Source: JBKHBQ01 sp046542305 (lineage in GTDB: Bacteria > Bacteroidota > Bacteroidia > Bacteroidales > 4484-276). Taken from it: DNA of 23,075 nt. The DNA lies in NCBI GenBank assembly GCA_046542305.1, contig JBKHBQ010000029.1, positions 1-23,075 on the forward strand, given 5' to 3'. The notes under the pieces are model-generated. The model was not told where the DNA came from. It was given only the letters and a program-made list of their open reading frames with translations, and made no database searches. The position numbers and the translations under genes were made by a program. Below are positions 1-7,689 of this stretch, one piece after another; within the stretch, counting starts at the first letter, position 1; every line of letters starts with the position of its first letter.

Positions 1-2
1 AA

Positions 3-2048
3 ATGAAGCCAGTAAGGATTCTGTTTATCATTTTTACAATCTGCTTCACAACCCTGGCACAGGCACAGGATTACGAAAATATCCCCCGCTCGAATGTCAT
101 CGAAAATATCGGCGGAAAAGATTATTACCTGCATAAGGTTTCAGCAGGGCAAACGCTGTATGCCATTGCCATGGCGTACCACGTAAAGGTAGAGGATATC
201 ATGTCGGCCAATTATGGATTGACCGAAGATCTGAAGCCTGGGCAGTACATAAAAATTCCCGCCTCACCGCGTGATGTAAAACAACAGGAAAAGGCCGTAA
301 ACCTGCGTCGTGTCAGCAAAGGCGAAACCATTTACGGACTGGCGCGTGAGTACAATGTGTCGGTGGAAGAGATCAGGGCGTTGAACGATGGCCTGACGGA
401 TGAGCTTAAAGAAGGGATGCTGATCAAACTTCCTGTTGCCGGCACAGCCGAACCCCTTACCGAAACCGACCCACAGCAACAACAGCAGGAAGAATCTTTC
501 GAGTATCAGGCAAAAAGCCGCGTATCGTTATACGAGCTGGCCGTTAAATATCGTGTTTCCATCGACAGTATTTATGCCCTTAATCCCGGGATTGACGATC
601 AGTTGAGAAATGGGCAGATCATCAGGATTCCGGTTTCGGAGCAGGCAGAAACTTTTATCACCCACAAAGTTCGCGACAGGCAGACCCTCAACCGGCTGTC
701 GCGAAAATATGATATTGACATCGACCGGTTGAAGTCGCTCAATCCCTACATTTCGCGTCACCTGCAGAAGGGCCAGGTGATCAGGATTCCATTGCCCGAG
801 CTTACCGCAGAACAGCGCGAACCCACAGACAACATCGAAATCATCGAACCCGAAGATGCTGAGCGACTTACCCCCAGGATATCGGAAGAAGAACATTGTG
901 CAGGCATGATGAAACACGGCGAATACCGTATTGCATTGATGCTGCCGCTGTTCTATTCTGTGATGGATTCGCTTCAGATACATAACCAACTACGGGGAGA
1001 GCCGGAATTTATCAAGCCCTTTGCCTTTATCCAGTTTTACGAAGGCTTCATGATGGCTGTGGATTCGCTGAAAAAACTCGGATTGAATGCCGATATTTAT
1101 GTATACAACGTGGAGGACGACGTATTCGATACCAAACAGCTTTTGCGCAATCCCGAACTGAAGCGGATGGATCTGATCATCGGGCCGGTGTACAGCACAA
1201 GCTTTAAAATTGTGGCGGAGTTTGCACGCGAGCATGAAATCCATATTGTCAATCCTTTGTCGAACCGCGAAGAAATCATTTATGATAATCCGTTTGTTTT
1301 TAAGGTGCAGCCTACGATTGATGAACAATTCCATATTCTGGCGGATTTCCTCAACACACATCACGGTAATTCACAAATATTTCTTGCAAAACATAATGAA
1401 TACCGGAATGCACTGGAATTCGGCAGGTTGAAATCCACTTTGAACAATAAGCTGAATAACCGGCCGTATCCCTTTACTACGCTCTACCATGAGATCATTT
1501 ACATGCGCGACAGTTTGTATACATTTATGCACAATGCTTCTACGGATCACGATAATGTGGTGGTGACATATTCGGAGAACAACGTGTTTATTTTTGATAT
1601 CTTCAGAAATCTTAATGAACTGCGCGACACATTCAATATTACGGTGGTTGGCATGCCGCGTCTCCGCGATATCGAAGATTTGGAACTGGAATATCTTAAC
1701 AACCTGAACACCCACATGTTTGCCGACGATTATGTGGATTACGGCGATCCCCGCGTCAGGAATTTCGTTCGCGGATTCAGGCAACGGTATGCCACCGAAC
1801 CTGTTAAGTACGCTTTTGAAGGGTATGATACCGGCATGTATTTTCTGAGTGCGCTGATGAAATTCGGGGATGATTTTGGCAACTGTATCGGCTATTACGA
1901 CAGACGCCTGCTCAACAGCAATTTCAATTTTGAAAGAAAAGCCGGGCAGGGTTTCCGCAATGTGCACTGGAAATTGCTTGAAATGCGCAAGTATAATCTC
2001 CGGGAAGCATCGAGGGCAATGAAAACCATGGAATTTTTGCCCGAATAG
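3..2048 (+). CDS. LysM-repeat envelope protein with C-terminal periplasmic-binding-like domain
   Basis: The 681-residue protein starts with a signal peptide (about residues 1-22, ending near AQAQD), so it is exported. Four LysM modules follow at about 41-86, 100-144, 166-210 and 218-263; each ends in a G-Q/M-x-I-K/R-I/L-P type strand. LysM modules bind N-acetylglucosamine-containing glycans, so the protein is probably anchored to peptidoglycan in the periplasm. After an acidic linker (about 264-300), residues from about 307 (YRIALMLPLFY) to the end resemble the type I periplasmic-binding fold used by amino-acid ABC transporter receptors, including a DLIIGPVYS segment. This LysM plus receptor-fold architecture is common in Bacteroidota, where its ligand is unknown. 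The start codon lies 3 bases into the window, so its promoter is not visible. The gene converges on the DUF4294 gene with 2 bases between the stop codons. The family assignment is firm; the function is inferred. Confidence 0.9.
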   Translation: MKPVRILFIIFTICFTTLAQAQDYENIPRSNVIENIGGKDYYLHKVSAGQTLYAIAMAYHVKVEDIMSANYGLTEDLKPGQYIKIPASPRDVKQQEKAVNLRRVSKGETIYGLAREYNVSVEEIRALNDGLTDELKEGMLIKLPVAGTAEPLTETDPQQQQQEESFEYQAKSRVSLYELAVKYRVSIDSIYALNPGIDDQLRNGQIIRIPVSEQAETFITHKVRDRQTLNRLSRKYDIDIDRLKSLNPYISRHLQKGQVIRIPLPELTAEQREPTDNIEIIEPEDAERLTPRISEEEHCAGMMKHGEYRIALMLPLFYSVMDSLQIHNQLRGEPEFIKPFAFIQFYEGFMMAVDSLKKLGLNADIYVYNVEDDVFDTKQLLRNPELKRMDLIIGPVYSTSFKIVAEFAREHEIHIVNPLSNREEIIYDNPFVFKVQPTIDEQFHILADFLNTHHGNSQIFLAKHNEYRNALEFGRLKSTLNNKLNNRPYPFTTLYHEIIYMRDSLYTFMHNASTDHDNVVVTYSENNVFIFDIFRNLNELRDTFNITVVGMPRLRDIEDLELEYLNNLNTHMFADDYVDYGDPRVRNFVRGFRQRYATEPVKYAFEGYDTGMYFLSALMKFGDDFGNCIGYYDRRLLNSNFNFERKAGQGFRNVHWKLLEMRKYNLREASRAMKTMEFLPE

Positions 2049-2050
2049 AA

Positions 2051-2635
2051 TCAGATCACACCGCTTTCGATCATTCGCACGATCACCTCGATATTTCTGT
2101 CTTCATTTTCGGGATCGTATTTGATTTTCAGATTGTAACCAAATAGCCTGGCAAACGACTGGTAGAAAAAGGCCATAAAGCTGCCCCTGAAATCTTCTAC
2201 CAGATCGTATGAGGAATTGCCGGTTTCACGGTCGATGAGTTTGATGAGGATCTTTCCCTGGCTGAAGGTAAGTTTCCGGAGTTCGCCGCCGTATTCTTCC
2301 TCGATTTCCTGCTCAACCTGTTTCATGATCCTGCGTTTTTCCTGCTCCTTTTCCACGCTGCTCAAAACGGTTTCGTATTCCAGCAGTTTGGCCCCTGCTA
2401 ATTTTGCCCAGGGGTATACCTTTTTTACATTTCTGATCAGGCGGGTGTTTTGTCTGGCTTCACGCTTGTTTTTAAATACCCTGAAATCGAAGATCTCAAC
2501 AGGCGAAAGTCTTGCAAAGGGCAGGGTGTCCCGGTCTACAATCCTGTACTTCACCACCTGATATTGCTTGTTCTGAGCGGACACTATGCCACCAAACAAC
2601 AGAAAAAACGATATGGTGATCAGGATGCGTTTCAT
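2051..2635 (-). CDS. DUF4294 family exported protein
   Basis: This is a 194-residue protein of unknown function. I start it at the ATG at 2635, which gives a clean signal peptide (MKRILITISFFLLFGGIVSAQ). The open frame extends 19 codons upstream to 2692, but that extension runs through the clpX terminator hairpin. The mature part contains a basic segment (FRVFKNKREARQNTRLIRNVKKVYPWAK, about residues 50-77, described rather than quoted as a motif), then a charged Glu/Lys/Arg-rich stretch, and ends in a hydrophobic aromatic region (FMAFFYQSFARLFGYN-like). Length and the conserved KKVYPWAKLA segment fit DUF4294, a Bacteroidota-specific family often found near LysM and GMP-synthase genes. It probably acts in the periplasm or at a membrane. 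It lies directly downstream of clpX on the same strand but is separated from it by a strong terminator, so it is likely transcribed on its own. Confidence 0.82.
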   Translation of the reverse strand: MKRILITISFFLLFGGIVSAQNKQYQVVKYRIVDRDTLPFARLSPVEIFDFRVFKNKREARQNTRLIRNVKKVYPWAKLAGAKLLEYETVLSSVEKEQEKRRIMKQVEQEIEEEYGGELRKLTFSQGKILIKLIDRETGNSSYDLVEDFRGSFMAFFYQSFARLFGYNLKIKYDPENEDRNIEVIVRMIESGVI

Positions 2636-2667
2636 GAGTATATTTTGATTGCTTTTGATCAATAACG

Positions 2668-2705
2668 AAAAAACCCCGGAAAATATTTGCATCTTCCGGG
2701 GTTTT
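2668..2705 (-). terminator. Rho-independent terminator of the tig-clpP-clpX operon
   Basis: A perfect 12-bp stem, AAAACCCCGGAA (2670-2681) against TTCCGGGGTTTT (2694-2705), encloses a 12-base loop. Read on the minus strand it ends in a run of T (complement of the A run at 2668-2673). It sits 20 bases past the clpX stop codon and upstream of the DUF4294 start. Confidence 0.9.
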
Positions 2706-2725
2706 CCGTTTTAAAATCTTACCTG

Positions 2726-3967
2726 TCAGGCCACCTTCAGTTTTGCAAAATTATTCTTTTGCAGTTTTTTACCGGCATAGGCCCGGGTAATTTTGAGTTC
2801 TTTCACAGTTTTATCCGAGGGCAGTTCGTACATGGCGTCATTCAGGATGGCCTCCATTATTGAGCGCAGTCCGCGGGCGCCGAGCTTGAACTCGACGGAT
2901 TTTTCCACCATATAGCTCAGGGCATCGTCGGTGAAGCTCAGCTTGATGTCGTCCATTTCGAAAAGCCGTTTGAACTGTTTTACCAGTGCGTTTTTCGGCT
3001 CGGTAAGGATGCGTTTCAGGACGCTCTCGTCCAGCGGATTGAGGTAGGTTACCACTGGCAAACGACCTACAATTTCCGGGATCAGCCCGAATTTTTTCAA
3101 ATCGGGAGGCGCCACATACTGCAGCAGGTTGTTTTTGTCGATGCTTTCCTTTTTCTTTCCGGCTGAATACCCGATCACATTGGTGCGCATGCGCGAGGCG
3201 ATGATCTTTTCGATCCCGTCGAAGGCTCCTCCGGCAATAAAGAGGATGTTTTCGGTATTGATCTGGATCATCTTCTGTTCGGGATGCTTACGGCCACCCT
3301 GGGGCGGAACATTCACCACCGATCCTTCGAGCAGCTTCAGCAGGGCCTGTTGGACGCCTTCGCCCGACACATCGCGGGTAATGGACGGATTGTCGCTCTT
3401 CCGGGCAATTTTGTCGATCTCGTCGATAAACACCACGCCTTTTTCGGCAGTCGCCACGTCGTAATCTGCAGCCTGAAGCAGCCTCGAAAGAATGCTTTCC
3501 ACATCTTCGCCCACATATCCTGCCTCGGTAAGCACCGTGGCATCGGCTATGGCAAAGGGTACCTGGAGCATCCGTGCAATGGTCCGTGCCAGAAGGGTTT
3601 TACCGGTTCCGGTTTCGCCCACAATGATGATGTTGGATTTTTCAATCTCTACATCGTCCTTCTTGCCTTTCCTGTAGGATTTCTGCACAAGCCGCTTGTA
3701 ATGATTGTAAACCGCCACCGCAAGAATCCGCTTGGCTTCTTCCTGGCCAATCACATATTGCTCGAGGAAATGCTTGATCTCATCGGGCTTCAATAGCTTG
3801 AAGTCGCTACTGAGTTCTTTTCCCTTAATGGCCTGCTCTTCCTTAAGGATTTGTTGCGCCTGTTCAACGCAGTCGTTGCAAATGTATCCATCAATGCCGG
3901 CGATCAGGATCTTGGTTTCATTCCTGTTGCGTCCGCAGAACGAACATCTGTCAGCTTGCTTTGGCAT
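2726..3967 (-). CDS. clpX: ATP-dependent Clp protease ATP-binding subunit ClpX
   Basis: ClpX is the AAA+ unfoldase that recognises tagged substrates, unfolds them with ATP and feeds them to ClpP in the cytoplasm. The 413-residue protein has the N-terminal zinc-binding domain with Cys8, Cys11, Cys30 and Cys33. The AAA+ core has Walker A GETGTGKT (117-124), the pore loop GYVG (150-153), Walker B VVFIDEID (178-185) and the sensor-2 region GARGLR (363-368). The length is normal for the family. The ClpP-docking loop reads IGY (265-267) instead of the proteobacterial IGF; an aromatic at this place seems usual in Bacteroidota. It is the last gene of tig-clpP-clpX, 17 bases after clpP, and is followed by a strong terminator. 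The start ATG at 3967 gives the expected MPKQADRCSFCG beginning. Confidence 0.98.
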   Translation of the reverse strand: MPKQADRCSFCGRNRNETKILIAGIDGYICNDCVEQAQQILKEEQAIKGKELSSDFKLLKPDEIKHFLEQYVIGQEEAKRILAVAVYNHYKRLVQKSYRKGKKDDVEIEKSNIIIVGETGTGKTLLARTIARMLQVPFAIADATVLTEAGYVGEDVESILSRLLQAADYDVATAEKGVVFIDEIDKIARKSDNPSITRDVSGEGVQQALLKLLEGSVVNVPPQGGRKHPEQKMIQINTENILFIAGGAFDGIEKIIASRMRTNVIGYSAGKKKESIDKNNLLQYVAPPDLKKFGLIPEIVGRLPVVTYLNPLDESVLKRILTEPKNALVKQFKRLFEMDDIKLSFTDDALSYMVEKSVEFKLGARGLRSIMEAILNDAMYELPSDKTVKELKITRAYAGKKLQKNNFAKLKVA

Positions 3968-3984
3968 GTTTTCGGTTTAGGTTT

Positions 3985-4662
3985 CTACTTCTTATTGGAT
4001 TCGAGAACCTCATCAATCATGCCGTATTCTTTGGCTTCGTATGAATTCATCCAGTAATCGCGATCGGCGTCCCTGTAGATTTTATCATATTCCTGCCCTG
4101 AATGTTTTGCGATGATCTGGTAAAGTTCTTCTTTCATTTTCAGGATTTCCCTGGCGGTAATTTCGATATCTGAAGCCTGACCCTGTGCGCCGCCCATGGG
4201 TTGATGAATCAGCACACGCGAATGCTTCAGCGCTGTACGCTTACCTTCTTTTCCGGCACACAGCAATACTGCGCCCATCGAAGCAGCCATACCTGTGCAA
4301 ATGGTAGCCACATCCGAGGAAATATACTGCATGGTGTCGTAAATGCCAAGCCCGGCATATACCGATCCGCCGGGGGTGTTCAGGTAAATCTGAATGTCTT
4401 TGGACGAATCCGCGGATTCGAGGAAGAGCAACTGGGCCTGGATGATGTTGGCCACATAGTCGTCGATGGGAACACCCAGAAAGATAATCCTGTCCATCAT
4501 CAGCCTGGAAAACACATCCATCTGCGCCACGTTGAGTTGGCGCTCCTCGATAATGGTTGGTGAGATGTAGTTGCGTATCGCAGAACTGTATCTGTGCAGT
4601 GATGTGCTGCTGATGCCACGGTGCATGGTGGCGTATTTATTAAATTCGTTTTCTGGAAACAT
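3985..4662 (-). CDS. clpP: ATP-dependent Clp protease proteolytic subunit ClpP
   Basis: ClpP is the tetradecameric serine peptidase that degrades polypeptides delivered by ClpX. I start it at the ATG at 4662 (225 residues). The frame can be extended two codons to a TTG at 4668, which is less likely. In this numbering the catalytic triad is Ser128 (in GMAASMGA), His153 (in HQPMGG) and Asp202 (in DADRDYW), with the same 25- and 49-residue spacings as the E. coli enzyme. The NTPGG strand motif that precedes the active site is present near residues 95-99. The N-terminus is longer than mature E. coli ClpP, consistent with a processed propeptide. It lies between tig (78 bases upstream) and clpX (17 bases downstream), the classic order, which implies co-transcription from the tig promoter. 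Confidence 0.97.
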   Translation of the reverse strand: MFPENEFNKYATMHRGISSTSLHRYSSAIRNYISPTIIEERQLNVAQMDVFSRLMMDRIIFLGVPIDDYVANIIQAQLLFLESADSSKDIQIYLNTPGGSVYAGLGIYDTMQYISSDVATICTGMAASMGAVLLCAGKEGKRTALKHSRVLIHQPMGGAQGQASDIEITAREILKMKEELYQIIAKHSGQEYDKIYRDADRDYWMNSYEAKEYGMIDEVLESNKK

Positions 4663-4740
4663 AATCAATTGTTTTATTTTTTTTATTTTACTGTGAACGC
4701 TAACGTTCCATCAGTTTCAGTTGTTCATTTCAGGTTTGGA

Positions 4741-6198
4741 TTACTTCTCCTGTTCGTCCGTTGTGGTTTCGTCGGATTGATGTTCATGCTCATGATCGTG
4801 CTCATGCTCATGGTTGTGCGGGTGCGGATATGCAGATTTATTAAAATCCTGGATTTTCTTGATGAAGTCGTCATAACTTACTTCCTGCTCATTGAGTGCG
4901 AGTTTTTCCTTCAGGAATTTTCCGAGCCGCTGTTCGAACAATTGTTCGTTGATGCGCTTTGCTTCCTGTTCGTTTTGCATAAACTGTGTTGCAAGTGCAT
5001 CCAGTTGCTTTGCGTGCTGGCCGTCTTCGTCTTCGTCAGGAGCAGGCATGTATTGGGTGAGGTAGCGCTTGATTTCGTTTTTAATGTCTTCGTCCTTCAC
5101 GACAAGTTCCTCATTGTTCTTCACCAGTTTGTTTTCTACCAGTTGAAAAATCATTGATGATCGGTAATGTTTGTAATCGCGCTCAATATCGGCCAAAGAT
5201 ATCTTGCCTTCATTTGTTACATACAGCCATTTTTTAAGAAATTCATCCGGAAGTTCTATTTGTGCATCTTCCATCAGTTTATCCATGGCCATTTGTGTAA
5301 AGAACTTATCCGATTCCACCGCATAGGCCTTCGAAGCTTCTTCGCGCACCCTTTCGCGGAAGGCTTCCTCGGTTTCGATGTCTGATCCGGGAAAAGCCAT
5401 CTGGTAAAGGTCGGTATTCAGTTCAGCAGGTACCTGCCTGGTAATTTTTGTAATCTCGAATTCGAAATCATTTTCTATCTGTTCTGCCTCTTCTTTTTTT
5501 ATGCCCAGCAGTGAAGCCGTTTCGGTAGCATTGCCAGTGGCTTTTAAGGGGTTGAAGGTGATTTTGTCGCCAACCTTCGATCCCAAAATCTCGGCATTTA
5601 CCTTCTCATCCTTTATGTAGCGCGGGAGCAGCGAAGTTTGGCTGGAGATGCCTTCCTCTTTAGGTTCGCCGTTTTCGAGTTCGGTGATTTTTACCTCCAG
5701 CATGTCATCAGCTTCCACGGTATCCACTTCTTTGTGCTCGCCATTTTTTTTGCGGATGTCGTCGATAAAACGATCAACAATTGTTTCATCCACTTTGATT
5801 TTGAAATAATCCACAACCGTATTTTCACTCAGGTCAACATCGAACTCCGGTGAATAGGCTATGTTGAAATAAAATTTGAAATCCTTTTGATGCTTAAAAT
5901 CCTGTGGTTCTTTATCCATGTCTGCAATGGGATGCCCCAGCAGATCCATCTCATTTTTTACAATATAATCATTCAACTCCTGCATAACAAGCTTATTGAT
6001 CTCTTCGGCAAGAATGGCCGTTCCGTATTTTTTTTCAATAATGCCCATGGGCACCTTTCCCGGCCTGAATCCCGGTATGTTGGCCTGCTTACGGTACTTT
6101 TTCAGTTCATTCTCATACTGTTCCACATAATCCGAGTGGCTAACTTCAATCTTTAAACTCGCCGCTAAATTGCCTGTTTTTTCCTCTGTAATATTCAT
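4741..6198 (-). CDS. tig: Trigger factor, ribosome-associated chaperone, with His-rich tail
   Basis: Trigger factor docks at the ribosome exit tunnel and shields nascent chains. The N-terminal domain carries the ribosome-binding signature GFRPGKVP (residues 43-50). A divergent FKBP-like region follows at about 155-250, then a long helical C-terminal chaperone domain to about 450. At 485 residues it is longer than the 432-residue E. coli protein. The excess is partly a low-complexity C-terminus: residues 459-473 have eight histidines at every second position, separated mostly by Glu or Asp, then an acidic Ser/Thr tail. SlyD carries a comparable metal-binding tail, but this arrangement on trigger factor is notable. 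The start ATG at 6198 lies about 28 bases after a good Bacteroidota -7 element. It is the first gene of the tig-clpP-clpX operon, which couples folding at the ribosome to proteolysis. Confidence 0.96.
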   Translation of the reverse strand: MNITEEKTGNLAASLKIEVSHSDYVEQYENELKKYRKQANIPGFRPGKVPMGIIEKKYGTAILAEEINKLVMQELNDYIVKNEMDLLGHPIADMDKEPQDFKHQKDFKFYFNIAYSPEFDVDLSENTVVDYFKIKVDETIVDRFIDDIRKKNGEHKEVDTVEADDMLEVKITELENGEPKEEGISSQTSLLPRYIKDEKVNAEILGSKVGDKITFNPLKATGNATETASLLGIKKEEAEQIENDFEFEITKITRQVPAELNTDLYQMAFPGSDIETEEAFRERVREEASKAYAVESDKFFTQMAMDKLMEDAQIELPDEFLKKWLYVTNEGKISLADIERDYKHYRSSMIFQLVENKLVKNNEELVVKDEDIKNEIKRYLTQYMPAPDEDEDGQHAKQLDALATQFMQNEQEAKRINEQLFEQRLGKFLKEKLALNEQEVSYDDFIKKIQDFNKSAYPHPHNHEHEHDHEHEHQSDETTTDEQEK

Positions 6199-6225
6199 TA
6201 AATAAATGATTTAAAATTAAGGGTG

Positions 6226-6233
6226 CAAAAATA
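6226..6233 (-). promoter_or_regulatory. Candidate -7 element of the tig-clpP-clpX promoter
   Basis: On the minus strand the sequence TATTTTTG matches the Bacteroidota -7 consensus TAnnTTTG. Transcription would begin near 6220, about 20 bases before the tig ATG. No convincing -33 TTTG is seen at the right distance. Confidence 0.55.
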
Positions 6234-6815
6234 CGAATTAAATTACAATCCTTTGCGCCTCCCTTAAATTATAACTGCCTTACACATCCTTTCAGGTTTA
6301 TTTTTAAATACTTTATTAAGTTTTAAAAATGGCAAGATAATTGTTAGTCAAAAGATGGTTCAAAATGAGAAATATATCTAAATAAATGAAAAACAGAAAT
6401 TAAAGTATTTAAGGCTATTTATAAGACCCATTTGATCCAGAAATGGGAAGGAATATTTTAAATTATGGAAAAACTGTTTTTTTAAATATTTTACAAAGAT
6501 TCGTGCGCTTTCAAAAAAAATCAGTTATAAAGCGTTTTGTCGGTGCGTTCTCAAGTTTTTATCTTATTTGAATTTGGCGCTCTTCTTCTGAAAGCGAATT
6601 ACATACCTGATCAGGATAATTTGTAATATCCCGAAACCGCGCTAAGCCGGCTGCTCTGGCAGGTTGTATCCCCGAAAAGCACAGGTCAGTTCTGATAATG
6701 TTTCCACAACCCGAAAAATGCCTGTAACCAATAGGATACAGCTATGAATTGTTTATCAGAATCTATCTGGATTTCATTCCGAAAAAATTCCCAAAATAAG
6801 AACCAATTAAAAACC

Positions 6816-6846
6816 TTGCCAAACTATTGTTTACATGATAAATTTG
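6816..6846 (+). promoter_or_regulatory. Bacteroidota-type promoter of the T9SS cargo gene
   Basis: TTG at 6816-6818 and TAAATTTG at 6839-6846, separated by 20 bases, match the Bacteroidota -33 TTG and -7 TAnnTTTG elements with near-ideal spacing. The ATG at 6864 lies 17 bases after the -7 box, giving a very short leader. This is the best-formed promoter in the window. Confidence 0.7.
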
Positions 6847-6863
6847 TTCAAAAACATTGAGTC

Positions 6864-7622
6864 ATGAAAACACATCTCAGCAAAACAACTTCAGGATTTC
6901 TCCTCACTACTGTATTTCTGGTATTGGTTTCTTTCATTTCAGTACATGCTTCACAGCAAGAATGGTATGGAAACCAGCACTTTAATTTTGTTGCTGACCA
7001 GGACTACACCATGATTCACATCAATAAAAATCCTTGGGAATCGTTCACCTGTTCCATTGAACCCCGGCAGTTGATGAATAATCCCGTGATTGAGGTAGAG
7101 GTTTCTTCAGAACAAGATATCATACTACGCATGGATATTTCAGATGGGGTTTTTGTAAGCGACCAGCAGATGACCATCGAAAAACCGGTAAGTGGCACCG
7201 GATTGACTTATGTACTTGATTATGATTTCAGGGAAGTGCTTTCCGAAATTGATTTCTCCGAAGAACTTTTTTTGATATTTTATGTGCAGCCCGGTGAAAA
7301 ATTCGAAGGTGTTATTAATCTTAATATTAAGAATTTTGATGCCGAGCCGGTGACTGAAACGCTGAAATCGCAAACTGTTGAATTGCCTTTTGCTGTTTAT
7401 CCCTCTCCGGCAAATACATTCACCAATGTACAAATCCCGGACGATAGCTACCATACCCTGCGGCTGTTGGATGCCGGTGGTAAGCAAGTGCAGGTTCATA
7501 GTGTCCGGTCTTTTGCCAGCCAGACTTTCGTGATGGAACTTGCCAATGTGCTGAAGGGATATTATGTGGTTCAACTTATCGGTGACACAGAAATATTGAC
7601 TGAAAAACTTATTGTGAACTAA
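6864..7622 (+). CDS. Exported beta-sandwich protein with T9SS C-terminal sorting domain
   Basis: The 252-residue protein has a signal peptide (about 1-30, VSFISVHAS) and a middle domain (about 35-160) rich in short beta-strand-like segments, which resembles a carbohydrate-binding beta-sandwich but is not a family I can name. Its last part (about 175-252) is a type A T9SS sorting domain: a VYPSPANTFTNV beginning, a LLDAGGKQV strand, a KGYYVVQL strand and the basic-hydrophobic end EKLIVN. In the type IX pathway this tail directs the protein across the outer membrane and is usually cleaved during attachment to the cell surface or release. A promoter with good spacing lies just upstream. The next gene, 67 bases downstream on the same strand, is a giant glycosidase-like protein, so this small protein may be a surface glycan-binding partner of that enzyme; this is inference from position. 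Confidence 0.8.
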   Translation: MKTHLSKTTSGFLLTTVFLVLVSFISVHASQQEWYGNQHFNFVADQDYTMIHINKNPWESFTCSIEPRQLMNNPVIEVEVSSEQDIILRMDISDGVFVSDQQMTIEKPVSGTGLTYVLDYDFREVLSEIDFSEELFLIFYVQPGEKFEGVINLNIKNFDAEPVTETLKSQTVELPFAVYPSPANTFTNVQIPDDSYHTLRLLDAGGKQVQVHSVRSFASQTFVMELANVLKGYYVVQLIGDTEILTEKLIVN

Positions 7623-7689
7623 AACAGGCGATATTGCATAGATTTACCAATGGATTATTAGATTTTATCACCAGCAAAAATTAATTCCT

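Larger units (their letters stand above)
6199..6863. other. 665-base AT-rich intergenic spacer without a recognisable gene
   Basis: This stretch separates the divergent tig operon and the T9SS-cargo gene. It holds the tig -7 element at one end and the promoter of the 6864 gene at the other. The middle is rich in A/T runs. The part at 6630-6740 is more GC-rich and has short self-complementary pieces (for example GCCGGCTGCTCTGGC near 6648), but I recognise no riboswitch, small RNA family or coding frame. All frames are broken by frequent stops. Confidence 0.6.

Noticed and set aside
2636..2692. Upstream extension of the DUF4294 gene to 2692
   Set aside because: The extra 19 codons run through the clpX terminator hairpin and would put a second hydrophobic run before the signal peptide; the ATG at 2635 is better.
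4695..4708. GAACG-CTAA-CGTTC inverted repeat between tig and clpP
   Set aside because: Only 5 bp of stem and no T run on the minus strand; too weak for a terminator or operator claim.
4621..5157. 178-codon plus-strand open frame opposite tig
   Set aside because: It is antisense to the well-supported trigger factor gene, with Phe/Val/Leu-rich low-complexity composition arising from the Glu/Lys/His codons of the other strand.
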